Source: JBBQZO01 sp038207625 (GTDB taxonomy: Bacteria; Pseudomonadota; Gammaproteobacteria; Burkholderiales; Burkholderiaceae_D). Taken from it: a DNA stretch of 64,000 nucleotides. The stretch lies in contig JBBQZO010000023.1 of NCBI GenBank assembly GCA_038207625.1, forward strand, positions 1-64,000, in the 5' to 3' direction. Both the position numbers and the translations under genes were made by a program. Below, piece by piece: positions 50,668-58,660 of the stretch; position 1 is the first letter of the stretch; each line of letters begins with the position of its first letter. Below the pieces are notes generated by a model. It made no database searches and was not told the DNA's origin. It saw only the letters and a list, made by a program, of their open reading frames with translations.

Positions 50668-52326
50668 TTACTGGTTGGCGATGACGATGCGGCGCGAGTC
50701 GTCGACCACGAGGCGCATCGGGACGCCCTGTTTTTTCAGGGCGAGGTAAATGTCGGCGCGGATGATGGCGACATCCTTGACGCCGGCCTTGGCGTCGCTG
50801 GTCCACTGCGCGACAAACGCCGGCACGGTGGGAATCGCCAGTTCGGGCTGCTGCTCAAGGCCGAACGAGAACTCGTCGAGGTAGTCGACCAGGATCATCG
50901 TGCGCTCCAGGTAGAACGACAGCGATTGTTCGTAGGTGCCCACCGAGTACATCTTGGTGCTAGGCGTCAGTTCGGCCTTGATCAACGGAGCCAGCGCCAG
51001 ACCGGCGCGGTGGTGGCCATAGGTTTCAAAACCGGCCAGCAGCAGTTCGGTCGACAGAAAACCGGAGATCGCCAGGCTGATCACCATCAGGTCGCGGCGC
51101 AGGTGGCGCGCGTGTAGCAGCGCGGTCGCGCCGCCCACCAGCGCGACGAAGCCGGCGCCGATCACCCACGGCTGATATGCTTGCAGCAGGCTCACTTCGG
51201 TCGGGTGCGACGAGATCACGCGGGTGATCTGAAAGCCCAGCACGACCAGGCCGACGCCCATCGCGCAGGACAGGCCGGCGGCGATCGAGCGGCTCAGACG
51301 CGACGCGTTTTCCAGGTTGACGGCGATCAGCAGGGCCAGCGCCGGGAAGATCGGCAGGATGTAGCCGGGCAGTTTGGAGCTGGAATAACTGAAGAAAAAC
51401 AGGATGAAGCCGGCCCATACCAGCAGCATCAGGCGCGCCTGAAAGGTGCCGGCGCTGCGCTGCGCGCCCTGCGCAAGAGATTGCGGCAGCGCGCCCAGCC
51501 ACGGCATGATGAACGGAATGAGCAGCAGCACAAAGGTGTACCACGGGCCTTCGCGGTGGTGGGTCTTGAGCAGGAAGCGCTCAAAATGCTCGTGAATGAA
51601 GAAAAAGTGCGGCTGCTCGGGGTTTTTCAAGGCCACCAGCACGAACCACGGGGCGCAGATGGCGAAAAACAGCAGCAGGCCCTTGCCCATGTGCAGACGA
51701 CTCCAGATGCGCCAGTCGCGCGCGGCGGCCGTGTAGATCACCAGCACTGCGCCCGGCAGCACCACCCCGATCAGGCCCTTGGCCAGCACCGCCAGCGCCA
51801 TGCCGGCCCAGCACAGCAGCATCGCATTGCGCTGTTCAGTCGCGCTGACGCCATCGCGCTGGCCCAGCAGCAGCGCGCACAGGCTGATCGTCATCATGCC
51901 CGACAAGCTCATGTCGAGTGAATCGATCTGGCCGCAGGCGACCCAGTAGAACGAGGAGCCCAGTACCAGCGCGGCGTAAAAACCGACGCGGGCATTGAAT
52001 ACCTTGGCGCCGGCGTAGCCGGTCAACAGCACGCCGCCCAGCCCGCACAGGCCGGTCCACAGGCGCGCCTGCCAGTCGCCCAGCCCGAAGGCGGCGAACG
52101 ACAATGCGTTCATCCAGGTTTGCAGCGGCGGCTTCTCGAAATACTTGATACCGTTTAAGCGCGTGGTGACCCAGTCGCCGGTGGCGAGCATTTCGCGCGC
52201 CATTTCCGCGTAGCGCCCTTCGTCGGGCGGCACCAGCGTGCGCACGCCCAGCATATATAACCAGGCCAGGCTAAAGGCGATCAGCAGCGTCCAGATCAGC
52301 GGTTTCGACTTGTGCAGCTCGTTCAT
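50668..52326 (-). CDS. arnT: Lipid A L-Ara4N glycosyltransferase, ArnT-like (GT39/GT-C)
   Basis: Polytopic inner-membrane GT-C transferase that would attach L-Ara4N to lipid A phosphates, giving resistance to polymyxin and cationic peptides. It has 552 residues, the ArnT length. It starts MNELHKSKPLIWTLLIAF; the periplasmic loop has the catalytic PPDEGRYAEMAREML and TRLNGIKYFEKPPLQTW, both ArnT-typical. About 12 membrane helices follow and a C-terminal periplasmic domain. The start overlaps the stop of the Mth938-type gene (ATGA). Related GT39 enzymes add other sugars, but the operon settles the role. Confidence 0.92.
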   Translation of the reverse strand: MNELHKSKPLIWTLLIAFSLAWLYMLGVRTLVPPDEGRYAEMAREMLATGDWVTTRLNGIKYFEKPPLQTWMNALSFAAFGLGDWQARLWTGLCGLGGVLLTGYAGAKVFNARVGFYAALVLGSSFYWVACGQIDSLDMSLSGMMTISLCALLLGQRDGVSATEQRNAMLLCWAGMALAVLAKGLIGVVLPGAVLVIYTAAARDWRIWSRLHMGKGLLLFFAICAPWFVLVALKNPEQPHFFFIHEHFERFLLKTHHREGPWYTFVLLLIPFIMPWLGALPQSLAQGAQRSAGTFQARLMLLVWAGFILFFFSYSSSKLPGYILPIFPALALLIAVNLENASRLSRSIAAGLSCAMGVGLVVLGFQITRVISSHPTEVSLLQAYQPWVIGAGFVALVGGATALLHARHLRRDLMVISLAISGFLSTELLLAGFETYGHHRAGLALAPLIKAELTPSTKMYSVGTYEQSLSFYLERTMILVDYLDEFSFGLEQQPELAIPTVPAFVAQWTSDAKAGVKDVAIIRADIYLALKKQGVPMRLVVDDSRRIVIANQ

Positions 52327-52712
52327 GCAGCGTCCACGGCCGGCTCGATGATCAAGGCCAGCGTGACCTTGCGGCCTTCGCCCATCAGGATGTTGTAGGT
52401 GCGGCAGGCTGCCTTGTTGTCCATGCACTCGACGCCGATGCGGCGCGCCGCCAGCTTGGCCGTCAGGCGCGGGTGCACGAAGCGCTGGCGCGCGCCGGTG
52501 CCCAGAATCACCACGTCGGGCGCATCGTGCTCGATATGCGCGAAATGCTCCTCGTTGAGGTCCTCGAAACGGCTCACCGGCCAGGGCTGGGGCGGCGTTT
52601 CGGGCATCACCAACAAGCTGTAGGCGAAGTGCTGGGCATTGATTTCGACCCCGCTGTCGTCGTAGCCGGTGACGGTCTGGTATTGTCGGTTGATGCTGGC
52701 GTGGAGCTTCAT
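52323..52712 (-). CDS. Mth938-like (DUF498) domain protein
   Basis: A 129-residue cytoplasmic protein of the Mth938/NDUFAF3 family. It starts MKLHASINRQYQTVTGYDDSGV and contains FAHIEHDAPDVVILGTGARQRFV and GVECMDNKAACRTYNILMGEGR, the two conserved blocks. The biochemical role of the family is unknown; the mitochondrial relative is a complex I assembly factor. It overlaps arnT by 4 bp and so heads the arn operon here, probably by chance of position. It is divergent from the aminotransferase gene. Confidence 0.9.
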   Translation of the reverse strand: MKLHASINRQYQTVTGYDDSGVEINAQHFAYSLLVMPETPPQPWPVSRFEDLNEEHFAHIEHDAPDVVILGTGARQRFVHPRLTAKLAARRIGVECMDNKAACRTYNILMGEGRKVTLALIIEPAVDAA

Positions 52713-52870
52713 GGTGGCAGATTGGGCAAATATTGGGCGGGCGCCGGGCACGGCATGGCGCTCTGGAGGGCGTAAGCATGCCATAAACAGCAGCAAAGCG
52801 CGAATTTCCGCCAATCTGCCGTCAAAGGGAGCGCATTGTAGCGTTTTTCCATTTATGCAAGCCCTGGCGG

Positions 52871-52899
52871 TTGATTAAATCCGGCGCTTTCGGCAGAAT
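52871..52899 (+). promoter_or_regulatory. Candidate promoter of the alaA-type gene
   Basis: TTGATT at 52871-52876 and CAGAAT at 52894-52899 with a 17-bp spacer, about 65 bp before the start codon, in the divergent region with the arn operon. Confidence 0.35.
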
Positions 52900-52970
52900 G
52901 GGTATTTTCGCACTGCAGCATATGTGCGGCACGCCGCATCGCTTGGGCATTACTGGAACAGGAATTGATT

Positions 52971-54200
52971 TTGCGACCGATTCAGAAATCGAACAAATTA
53001 GCTGACGTATGCTACGACATCCGTGGTCCGGTCTTGGAAAAATCCAAGCAGATGGAGGACGAGGGCCACAAGATCATCAAACTGAACATCGGTAACCTGG
53101 CCGTGTTCGGTTTCGATCCGCCCGACGAGATCGTGCACGACATGATCCTGAACCTGCCCAACGCGGCCGGCTACACCGATTCGAAAGGCATGTTCGCGCC
53201 GCGCAAGGCGGTGGTGCACTACGCCCAGTCGAAAAACATCGCTGGCGTGACGATCGAAGACGTCTACCTGGGCAACGGCGCCTCCGAGCTGATCGTGATG
53301 GGCATGAACGCGCTGCTCAACACCGGCGACGAAGTGCTGGTGCCGGCGCCGGATTATCCGCTGTGGACGGCCGCGGTCAGCCTGTCGGGCGGCAATCCGG
53401 TCCATTATGTATGCGACGAGTCGAACAGCTGGTACCCGGACATCGACGACATGCGCCGCAAGATCACGCCCAATACCAAGGCGATCGTCGTCATCAACCC
53501 GAACAATCCGACCGGCGCGCTGTATCCGGTCGCCGTGCTGCAGCAGATCGTCGAGCTGGCGCGCCAGCACCAGCTGATCATCTTCGCCGACGAAATCTAC
53601 GACAAGACCTTGTACGATGAAGCCGAACACGTGTCGATCGCCTCGCTGGCCGACGACGTGCTGTTCATCACGTTGAACGGCCTGTCGAAGAACTACCGCT
53701 CGTGCGGTTACCGGGCCGGCTGGATGATCGTGTCGGGCGAAAAACGCCATGCCAAAGATTACATCGAGGGCCTGACCATGCTCGCCTCGATGCGTTTGTG
53801 CGCCAATGCACCGGGCCAGTTTGCGATCCAGACTGCGCTTGGCGGCTACCAGAGCATACAAGACCTGGTGGGGCCGGGCGGACGGCTGTTGAAACAGCGC
53901 GACCTGGCGCACAAGTTGTTGACCGATATCCCGGGCGTTACCTGTGTCAAGCCGAAGGCGGCGTTGTATATGTTCCCGCGCCTCGATCCGGTGATGTACC
54001 CGATCAAGGACGATCAGGACTTCGCCTACGACCTGCTGGCCGAGGAAAAGGTCTTGATCGTGCAGGGCACGGGCTTTAACTGGATCGCGCCGGATCACTT
54101 CCGCGTCGTATTCCTGCCCAACTCGGACGACCTGGCCGATGCGTTTGGTCGCATCGCGCGCTTCCTCGACGGTTATCGCCGCCGTCACGGCCAAGGCTAA
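52971..54200 (+). CDS. alaA: Pyridoxal-phosphate aminotransferase (AlaA type)
   Basis: Aminotransferase making alanine from pyruvate and glutamate, cytoplasmic, 409 residues. It is fold type I: NIGNLAVFGFDPPDEI, DYPLWTAAVSLSGGNPVHY, INPNNPTGALYP, FADEIYDKTLYD, and the PLP lysine in LNGLSKNYRSCGYRAGW. The start is a TTG at 52971 (MRPIQKSNKLADVCYDIRG), which matches relatives and lies 8 bp after ACAGGA; the TTG at 52965 is too close to that site. hom follows 63 bp later, the order usual in betaproteobacteria (aminotransferase, hom, thrC). Confidence 0.92.
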   Translation: MRPIQKSNKLADVCYDIRGPVLEKSKQMEDEGHKIIKLNIGNLAVFGFDPPDEIVHDMILNLPNAAGYTDSKGMFAPRKAVVHYAQSKNIAGVTIEDVYLGNGASELIVMGMNALLNTGDEVLVPAPDYPLWTAAVSLSGGNPVHYVCDESNSWYPDIDDMRRKITPNTKAIVVINPNNPTGALYPVAVLQQIVELARQHQLIIFADEIYDKTLYDEAEHVSIASLADDVLFITLNGLSKNYRSCGYRAGWMIVSGEKRHAKDYIEGLTMLASMRLCANAPGQFAIQTALGGYQSIQDLVGPGGRLLKQRDLAHKLLTDIPGVTCVKPKAALYMFPRLDPVMYPIKDDQDFAYDLLAEEKVLIVQGTGFNWIAPDHFRVVFLPNSDDLADAFGRIARFLDGYRRRHGQG

Positions 54201-54263
54201 GCTTCCCCAATTAACCCAGCGCGCGGCACAGGCTGCGCGCCCAATGAATTTGAAACGACGCAT

Positions 54264-55586
54264 ATGAAACCCATCAAAGTAGGCCTGCTTGGCATCGGCA
54301 CCGTCGGCGCCGGCACCTTCAACGTCCTGAAACGCAATCAGGAAGAGATCCGCCGGCGCGCCGGACGCGGCATCGAGATCGCCATGGTGGCGGACCTGAA
54401 CACGGCGCGCGCGCTGGAACTGACCGGCGGCCAGTGCGAGGTGGTGGCCGACGCCAACCTGGTGGTCAACAACCCCGAGATCGACATCGTCATCGAGCTG
54501 ATCGGCGGCTACGGCATTGCCAAGGACCTGGTCCTGAAGGCGATCGCCAACGGCAAACACGTCGTCACCGCCAACAAGGCGCTGCTGGCCACGCACGGCA
54601 ACGAGATTTTCGCCGCGGCCCAGGCCAAGGGCGTGATGGTGGCCTTCGAGGCGGCCGTGGCCGGCGGCATCCCGATCATCAAGGCGCTGCGCGAAGGGCT
54701 CACTGCCAACCGTATCGAATGGATCGCCGGGATCATCAACGGCACCACCAATTTCATCCTCTCCGAAATGCGCGACAAGGGCATCGACTTCGGCACCGCG
54801 CTGGCCCAGGCGCAGGCGCTCGGTTACGCCGAAGCCGACCCGACCTTCGACATCGAAGGCGTGGACGCGGCGCACAAGGCGACCATCATGTCGGCCATCG
54901 CCTTTGGCATCCCGGTGCAGTTCGACAAGGCGCACGTGGAAGGCATCAGCAAGTTGCAGGCGATCGACATCCGCTACGCCGAACAACTGGGCTACCGCAT
55001 CAAGCTGCTGGGGATCACCAAGCGCGCCGTCGTCAACGGCGTCGAAGGCATCGAGCTGCGCGTGCATCCGACGCTCATTCCAAGCAAGCGCCTGATCGCC
55101 AACGTCGAAGGGGCGATGAACGCCGTGCTGGTGCACGCCGACGCCGTCGGTCCGACGCTGTACTACGGCAAGGGCGCGGGCGCCGAGCCGACCGCTTCGG
55201 CCGTGATCGCCGACCTGGTCGACATCACCCGCCTGGCCACGGCCGACCCCGAGTCGCGCGTGCCCCATCTGGCGTTCCAGCCGAACCAGATGACCGACGT
55301 GGCGATTTTGCCGATGTCGGAAATCACCACCAGCTACTACCTGCGCGTGTACGTGTCGGACCAGCCGGGCGTGATGGCCGATCTGACGCGCATCCTGGCC
55401 GACGCGACGATCTCGATCGACGCGGTGCTGCAAAAGGAGCCGGGCGAGGGCGAAACGCGCACCGACATCATCATCCTGACGCACCAGACCCAGGAAAAAA
55501 ATGTCGACGCGGCGATCGCGAAGATGGAAGCTTTGAGTACGGTCGTCGGCACGGTGACCAAGATCCGCCTGGAAAATCTGAGCTGA
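54264..55586 (+). CDS. hom: Homoserine dehydrogenase
   Basis: Reduces aspartate semialdehyde to homoserine with NAD(P)H, the branch point to threonine and methionine. It has 440 residues. The NAD site GLLGIGTVGAGTFNVL is at residues 8-23. The catalytic core has VTANKALLATHG, AAVAGGIPIIKALREGL, GIINGTTNFILSEM and ALGYAEADPTFDIEGVDAAHK. A C-terminal ACT domain (about 355-430, YLRVYVSDQPGVMADLTRIL) allows threonine feedback. thrC, normally next, is absent. Confidence 0.97.
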   Translation: MKPIKVGLLGIGTVGAGTFNVLKRNQEEIRRRAGRGIEIAMVADLNTARALELTGGQCEVVADANLVVNNPEIDIVIELIGGYGIAKDLVLKAIANGKHVVTANKALLATHGNEIFAAAQAKGVMVAFEAAVAGGIPIIKALREGLTANRIEWIAGIINGTTNFILSEMRDKGIDFGTALAQAQALGYAEADPTFDIEGVDAAHKATIMSAIAFGIPVQFDKAHVEGISKLQAIDIRYAEQLGYRIKLLGITKRAVVNGVEGIELRVHPTLIPSKRLIANVEGAMNAVLVHADAVGPTLYYGKGAGAEPTASAVIADLVDITRLATADPESRVPHLAFQPNQMTDVAILPMSEITTSYYLRVYVSDQPGVMADLTRILADATISIDAVLQKEPGEGETRTDIIILTHQTQEKNVDAAIAKMEALSTVVGTVTKIRLENLS

Positions 55587-55639
55587 TCACCGGGCAGGTG
55601 GCACAGCGCGCCGCCTGCGCCAGAAGTGGCGCACTTGCA

Positions 55640-55680
55640 GCGCGCCGCAGCGCCTAAAAAATAGGGCTGTTGCGGCGCGC
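55640..55680. repeat. Inverted repeat downstream of hom
   Basis: GCGCGCCGCA at 55640-55649 and TGCGGCGCGC at 55671-55680, perfect 10-bp arms with a 21-nt loop that includes AAAAAA. It may act as a terminator for hom, though no T-run follows. Confidence 0.4.
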
Positions 55681-55846
55681 CCGCGCCACTGGCGCCAACG
55701 GCGACACGCCTGGCGCGCGTGCGCACCACATCACCAATCCCCTCAGCCGCGCTGACGCAGCGCCTCTGCGCCAGCGGGTTAGTCGCGGAGCCGCCCGACG
55801 CGTCCTTGTCGGACGCGCCGATTCCCCGCGCGTCAGCCGAAAAACC

Positions 55847-56134
55847 TTACTTGGCGCTGTACGCCATGCACCAGCCGTTGGGGTTGATCGCACCGGCGAT
55901 GATGCGGCAGCCGCCGGCGGCGTCCGGCTTCTCGGGCGAGGCCACGAACGCGCTGCATCCGGTGCAGCGATGCTGCTCGTGCGGCGTGTCCTGATAGTGA
56001 AAATCATCCTTCGATGCGGAACCGGCGCGTGCGCTGCGCGGCACCAGCAGGATCGGCAGCGTCAGCGTGCAAGCGAGCACACCGACGCTCTGGCGCAGCA
56101 TTTTTCGGCGATTGACTGTGTTGTTATTCGTCAT
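55847..56134 (-). CDS. High-potential iron-sulfur protein (HiPIP)
   Basis: Small periplasmic 4Fe-4S electron carrier, 95 residues. The N-terminus has a Tat-type signal (NRRKMLRQSVGVLACTLTLP, cleavage after SARA near residue 37). The mature part has the four cluster cysteines 57, 60, 76 and 89 in HRCTGCSAF, AGGCRIIAG and NGWCMAY, the standard HiPIP spacing and Gly-Trp-Cys end. The ATG at 56134 has AGGGAG 7 bp upstream. It follows the cytochrome-porin gene by 38 bp on the same strand, so it is probably that protein's periplasmic electron acceptor. In iron oxidisers a HiPIP (Iro) has been proposed for this role. Confidence 0.93.
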   Translation of the reverse strand: MTNNNTVNRRKMLRQSVGVLACTLTLPILLVPRSARAGSASKDDFHYQDTPHEQHRCTGCSAFVASPEKPDAAGGCRIIAGAINPNGWCMAYSAK

Positions 56135-56172
56135 GATAGATCTCCCTGAAGGTGGCAAGAATGCGTGCTGGC

Positions 56173-57510
56173 CTAAAACATCAGCCAGGCCAGCAAGTAC
56201 AAGGTGTTGTTGTCTTTGGCGTTACGGCCAAAGCCGTCGTAGTTGTTGCGCGCGCCGTTGAAACGACTGTAGGCGGTGTATTGCAGTGCCAGCCGTATAT
56301 CGCGTCTGGGCAGGTAGTTCAGCTCCCATACCGTGCCGGTGGAATTGGGGCTGCCGCTGGCGCTGCCGGTGGTCGGGTCGCCCGTATTGTAGAGCACGCT
56401 GTCCGCGTCGCCCTTGGTGGAGAAATACCCGACGTTCACACCATATTGCTTCTGGTAGTAGTAGGTGGCTTTGGCCTTGAACGAGCGCAAGGTATCGGAC
56501 GAATTGCCCTGGGGCGTCGCCAGCCAGTCTTGTTGCTCGCGCACATAGTTAGCCTGCAGCGAGACGCGGTGCTGATCGGTGATGTACTGGTATTGCGCAT
56601 CGATGCCGGTATCGCGAAAACGATCGGTTGGCCCGCTCAAGTTGGTGTTGTCCGGATAGCGATCAAGCGTGAAACCATACGCGCCGAGCATCGCCGAATG
56701 CTGGCCTTCGCCCCATTCGTGCTGCAGGCCCAGCCGCCAGTACAGATTGTCGCCCTTCAAGGCGGCGTCCTCGGCGCGGTCCGTGCCCGCGCGCAACACC
56801 GAAAACATCCGGTCGGCCGTGCGGTAATCGGTCAATTCGGCGTACAAGGTGTTGTCCCACAAGGTGTAAGCGCCCAACCCGGCCACTTGTTGGCCGAGGC
56901 CTTCGATGGCCAGCCCCGCATTGGGCGTTAACGCGACCGGCGAACTGGAAAACGGAAAGCCCCAGGCCTGTCCCGTGTTGTACACGTCCTGCACTTGCGG
57001 ATTGTTGTTCAAGGTGGCGCCGTAGACGAACTTGTGCCCCATCAACTCGCCGTGATTGGCAAAGCGCAGGTCCACATTGTCGATGCTGGTGCGGTGCCCG
57101 ACGCCGTCATAGGTCCACTGGCTGAACAGGCCCACATGGTCGGCAAGCTTGCCCGACACGAACAGGCTCGCCTGTTGCATCAGCACGGCGCCGTCGCGGG
57201 GAAAATTGTCGCTAGGCTGCGCATCGAGCGAACTGGTCGAGCTGCGCGACAGTTGCAGCATGCCGGCCACGGGAAACAGCGAGCGCTCGCCCAGTGTGTA
57301 GCCGTTCAGTTTGAACTGCCGCCCGGTTGGCGTCAGCTCCGGCCAGCTCAGGTGACAGCTGGTGCATTCAAGCCCGGTCTGACGGGCAAAGCTGGGCACG
57401 GCGTGCGCCGTTTGCGCCACGCACGCCAGCAGCACAGCGGCCAGCGCCGACCCGGCAAGCCCGTTTGCCCGCGCGTGAAAGCGGCGCCAGCGAGTCCAAT
57501 TCACATTCAT
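56173..57510 (-). CDS. Outer-membrane cytochrome c-porin fusion, Cyc2-like
   Basis: A 445-residue exported protein: signal peptide to about residue 37 (TAHA), then at the start of the mature chain VPSFARQTGLECTSCHLSW with one heme motif CTSCH (49-53) and GRQFKLNGYTLGER. A beta-barrel-like region follows to the end (alternating aromatic strands, no further CxxCH), closing with LYLLAWLMF, which has a terminal Phe as in outer-membrane barrels. This architecture, with its N-terminal FARQTG-x-x-CxxCH start, is that of the Cyc2 family of outer-membrane Fe(II)-oxidising cytochromes. The barrel sequence itself I cannot assign with certainty. The ATG at 57510 has GGGGA upstream. HiPIP follows in the operon. 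Confidence 0.8.
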   Translation of the reverse strand: MNVNWTRWRRFHARANGLAGSALAAVLLACVAQTAHAVPSFARQTGLECTSCHLSWPELTPTGRQFKLNGYTLGERSLFPVAGMLQLSRSSTSSLDAQPSDNFPRDGAVLMQQASLFVSGKLADHVGLFSQWTYDGVGHRTSIDNVDLRFANHGELMGHKFVYGATLNNNPQVQDVYNTGQAWGFPFSSSPVALTPNAGLAIEGLGQQVAGLGAYTLWDNTLYAELTDYRTADRMFSVLRAGTDRAEDAALKGDNLYWRLGLQHEWGEGQHSAMLGAYGFTLDRYPDNTNLSGPTDRFRDTGIDAQYQYITDQHRVSLQANYVREQQDWLATPQGNSSDTLRSFKAKATYYYQKQYGVNVGYFSTKGDADSVLYNTGDPTTGSASGSPNSTGTVWELNYLPRRDIRLALQYTAYSRFNGARNNYDGFGRNAKDNNTLYLLAWLMF

Positions 57511-57662
57511 AGTTCATCCCCATGTCGTTGTCGTGTTGGCAGGCCGATGTGCCCAGCCCTGCCGTATATTCCGGGTCGCCAGCCGGAAGGTTCAATCAGG
57601 TGGCGCACTTAATCGACTTGGACCTTGCGCCCAACGGGGGATGGATGTCAAAAAATATAGAA

Positions 57663-57691
57663 AATTAGACCAATTTACCAAAAAGTTCAAA
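57663..57691 (-). promoter_or_regulatory. Candidate promoter of the cytochrome-porin/HiPIP operon
   Basis: Read on the minus strand: TTGAAC (57691-57686), 17-bp spacer, TAATTT (57668-57663). The -35 hexamer lies inside the palindrome at 57686-57699. The leader would be about 145 nt. Confidence 0.45.
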
Positions 57692-57699
57692 TTTGAACA
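57686..57699. promoter_or_regulatory. 14-bp perfect palindrome GTTCAAATTTGAAC
   Basis: Perfectly self-complementary site overlapping the -35 element of the divergent cytochrome operon. It looks like the operator of a dimeric regulator that blocks or activates this promoter. The regulator is not identified. Confidence 0.55.
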
Positions 57700-57870
57700 G
57701 CCAGATCGGCGCCGCTTGCGCGCGGCACACAAGCGCAGCGCGCGCCGGCACGCCGTATGGGAGCGCGCGCCGGCCCGGCATGGCAATTGGGTAGTCGCAG
57801 ATATGTTCCTGTGCTACTCTGGCAAGATGCGCGGCCTCGGTGTGCGTGCCGATTGATGACGGGACATGCT

Positions 57871-58653
57871 ATGCAATGGAGAACTGTCGCGGCCCTCGCA
57901 ATGGCCATGTTCGCTGTCGGCGGGCCGGTGCACGCGCAGCGCGCGGCGCCCGAAACGGTGACGGTGGGCCTGTATGCGGTGGCGCCGTTCGTCATCGCTG
58001 GCCCGGACGGGCCGCATGGCATCCTGATCGACTTCTTCGATCAGGAGATCGCCCCACGCATGGGCGTGCGCTTCAAGTGGAGTGCGCCGGTGACCACCGC
58101 CCGGCTCGAACAAAACCTGATGCACGGGCGCGTGATGTTCAATCCCATTCTGGTCAAGACGGCCGAGCGCCAACGCGGCGGCATCGTGTTTGCCGGCGAC
58201 GTCCATATCAAGTTCGAGCCGTGCATCGCGGTCTTGCCGAGCAACCCGCTAACGGGCTTGAGCACGCCGGACGACCTGACCGGCATGGCCATCGGCTGGG
58301 TGCAGGCCGGCGCGCTGCCGGCGTTCATGCATGACGCGCACGTCAAGCTCGACCTCGTTGGCGTGCCAAACTGGGAAATGACCAACATCGAGAAGCTCAA
58401 GGCCGGGCGGATCCAGGGAATCTTCTTCTCGGACGTGTACACGCCGCGCTACTATGCGCGCGAAGGCGGCGTGCGCCTGAAGCTGTTGAAGGTGCCGGAG
58501 CCGGGCACACTCTTGTATGGCGCGTTTGCGCCGGACGTGCCGGCCGCGCTGGTCAAGCGCTATGAGCTGGCCGCGCACGATGCATTCTCCAAGGGGCGCT
58601 GGGAAGCGTTCGTGCAAAAGGCGCTGGGCGACTACGTCGTCGCGCCCTTGTGA
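57871..58653 (+). CDS. Periplasmic solute-binding-like protein (SBP_bac_3 type)
   Basis: A 260-residue exported protein with signal peptide MQWRTVAALAMAMFAVGGPVHAQ. The mature part resembles amino-acid-type periplasmic binding proteins: VTVGLYAVAPFVIAGPDGPHGILIDFFDQEIAPRM, then LTGMAIGWVQAGALP and VYTPRYYAREG. No ABC permease or ATPase is adjacent, as is common for the orphan binding-protein paralogs of this bacterial group, so its ligand and partner are unknown. The ATG at 57871 is used (GGGA 6 bp upstream); an in-frame ATG at 57856 is possible. Confidence 0.82.
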   Translation: MQWRTVAALAMAMFAVGGPVHAQRAAPETVTVGLYAVAPFVIAGPDGPHGILIDFFDQEIAPRMGVRFKWSAPVTTARLEQNLMHGRVMFNPILVKTAERQRGGIVFAGDVHIKFEPCIAVLPSNPLTGLSTPDDLTGMAIGWVQAGALPAFMHDAHVKLDLVGVPNWEMTNIEKLKAGRIQGIFFSDVYTPRYYAREGGVRLKLLKVPEPGTLLYGAFAPDVPAALVKRYELAAHDAFSKGRWEAFVQKALGDYVVAPL

Positions 58654-58660
58654 ACCGGTT

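Larger units (their letters stand above)
57511..57870. other. Divergent control region, cytochrome-porin / solute-binding protein
   Basis: 360 bp without a gene. An AT-rich block at 57648-57700 stands out in GC-rich surroundings and carries a 14-bp perfect palindrome and a promoter candidate for the cytochrome operon. The right half is GC-rich with no clear signal. Confidence 0.5.

Noticed and set aside
54434..55657. Alternative frame over hom
   Set aside because: Arg/His-rich shadow of the homoserine dehydrogenase frame.
55587..55846. A degraded thrC gene after hom
   Set aside because: The 260 bp are too short and none of the frames reads like threonine synthase.
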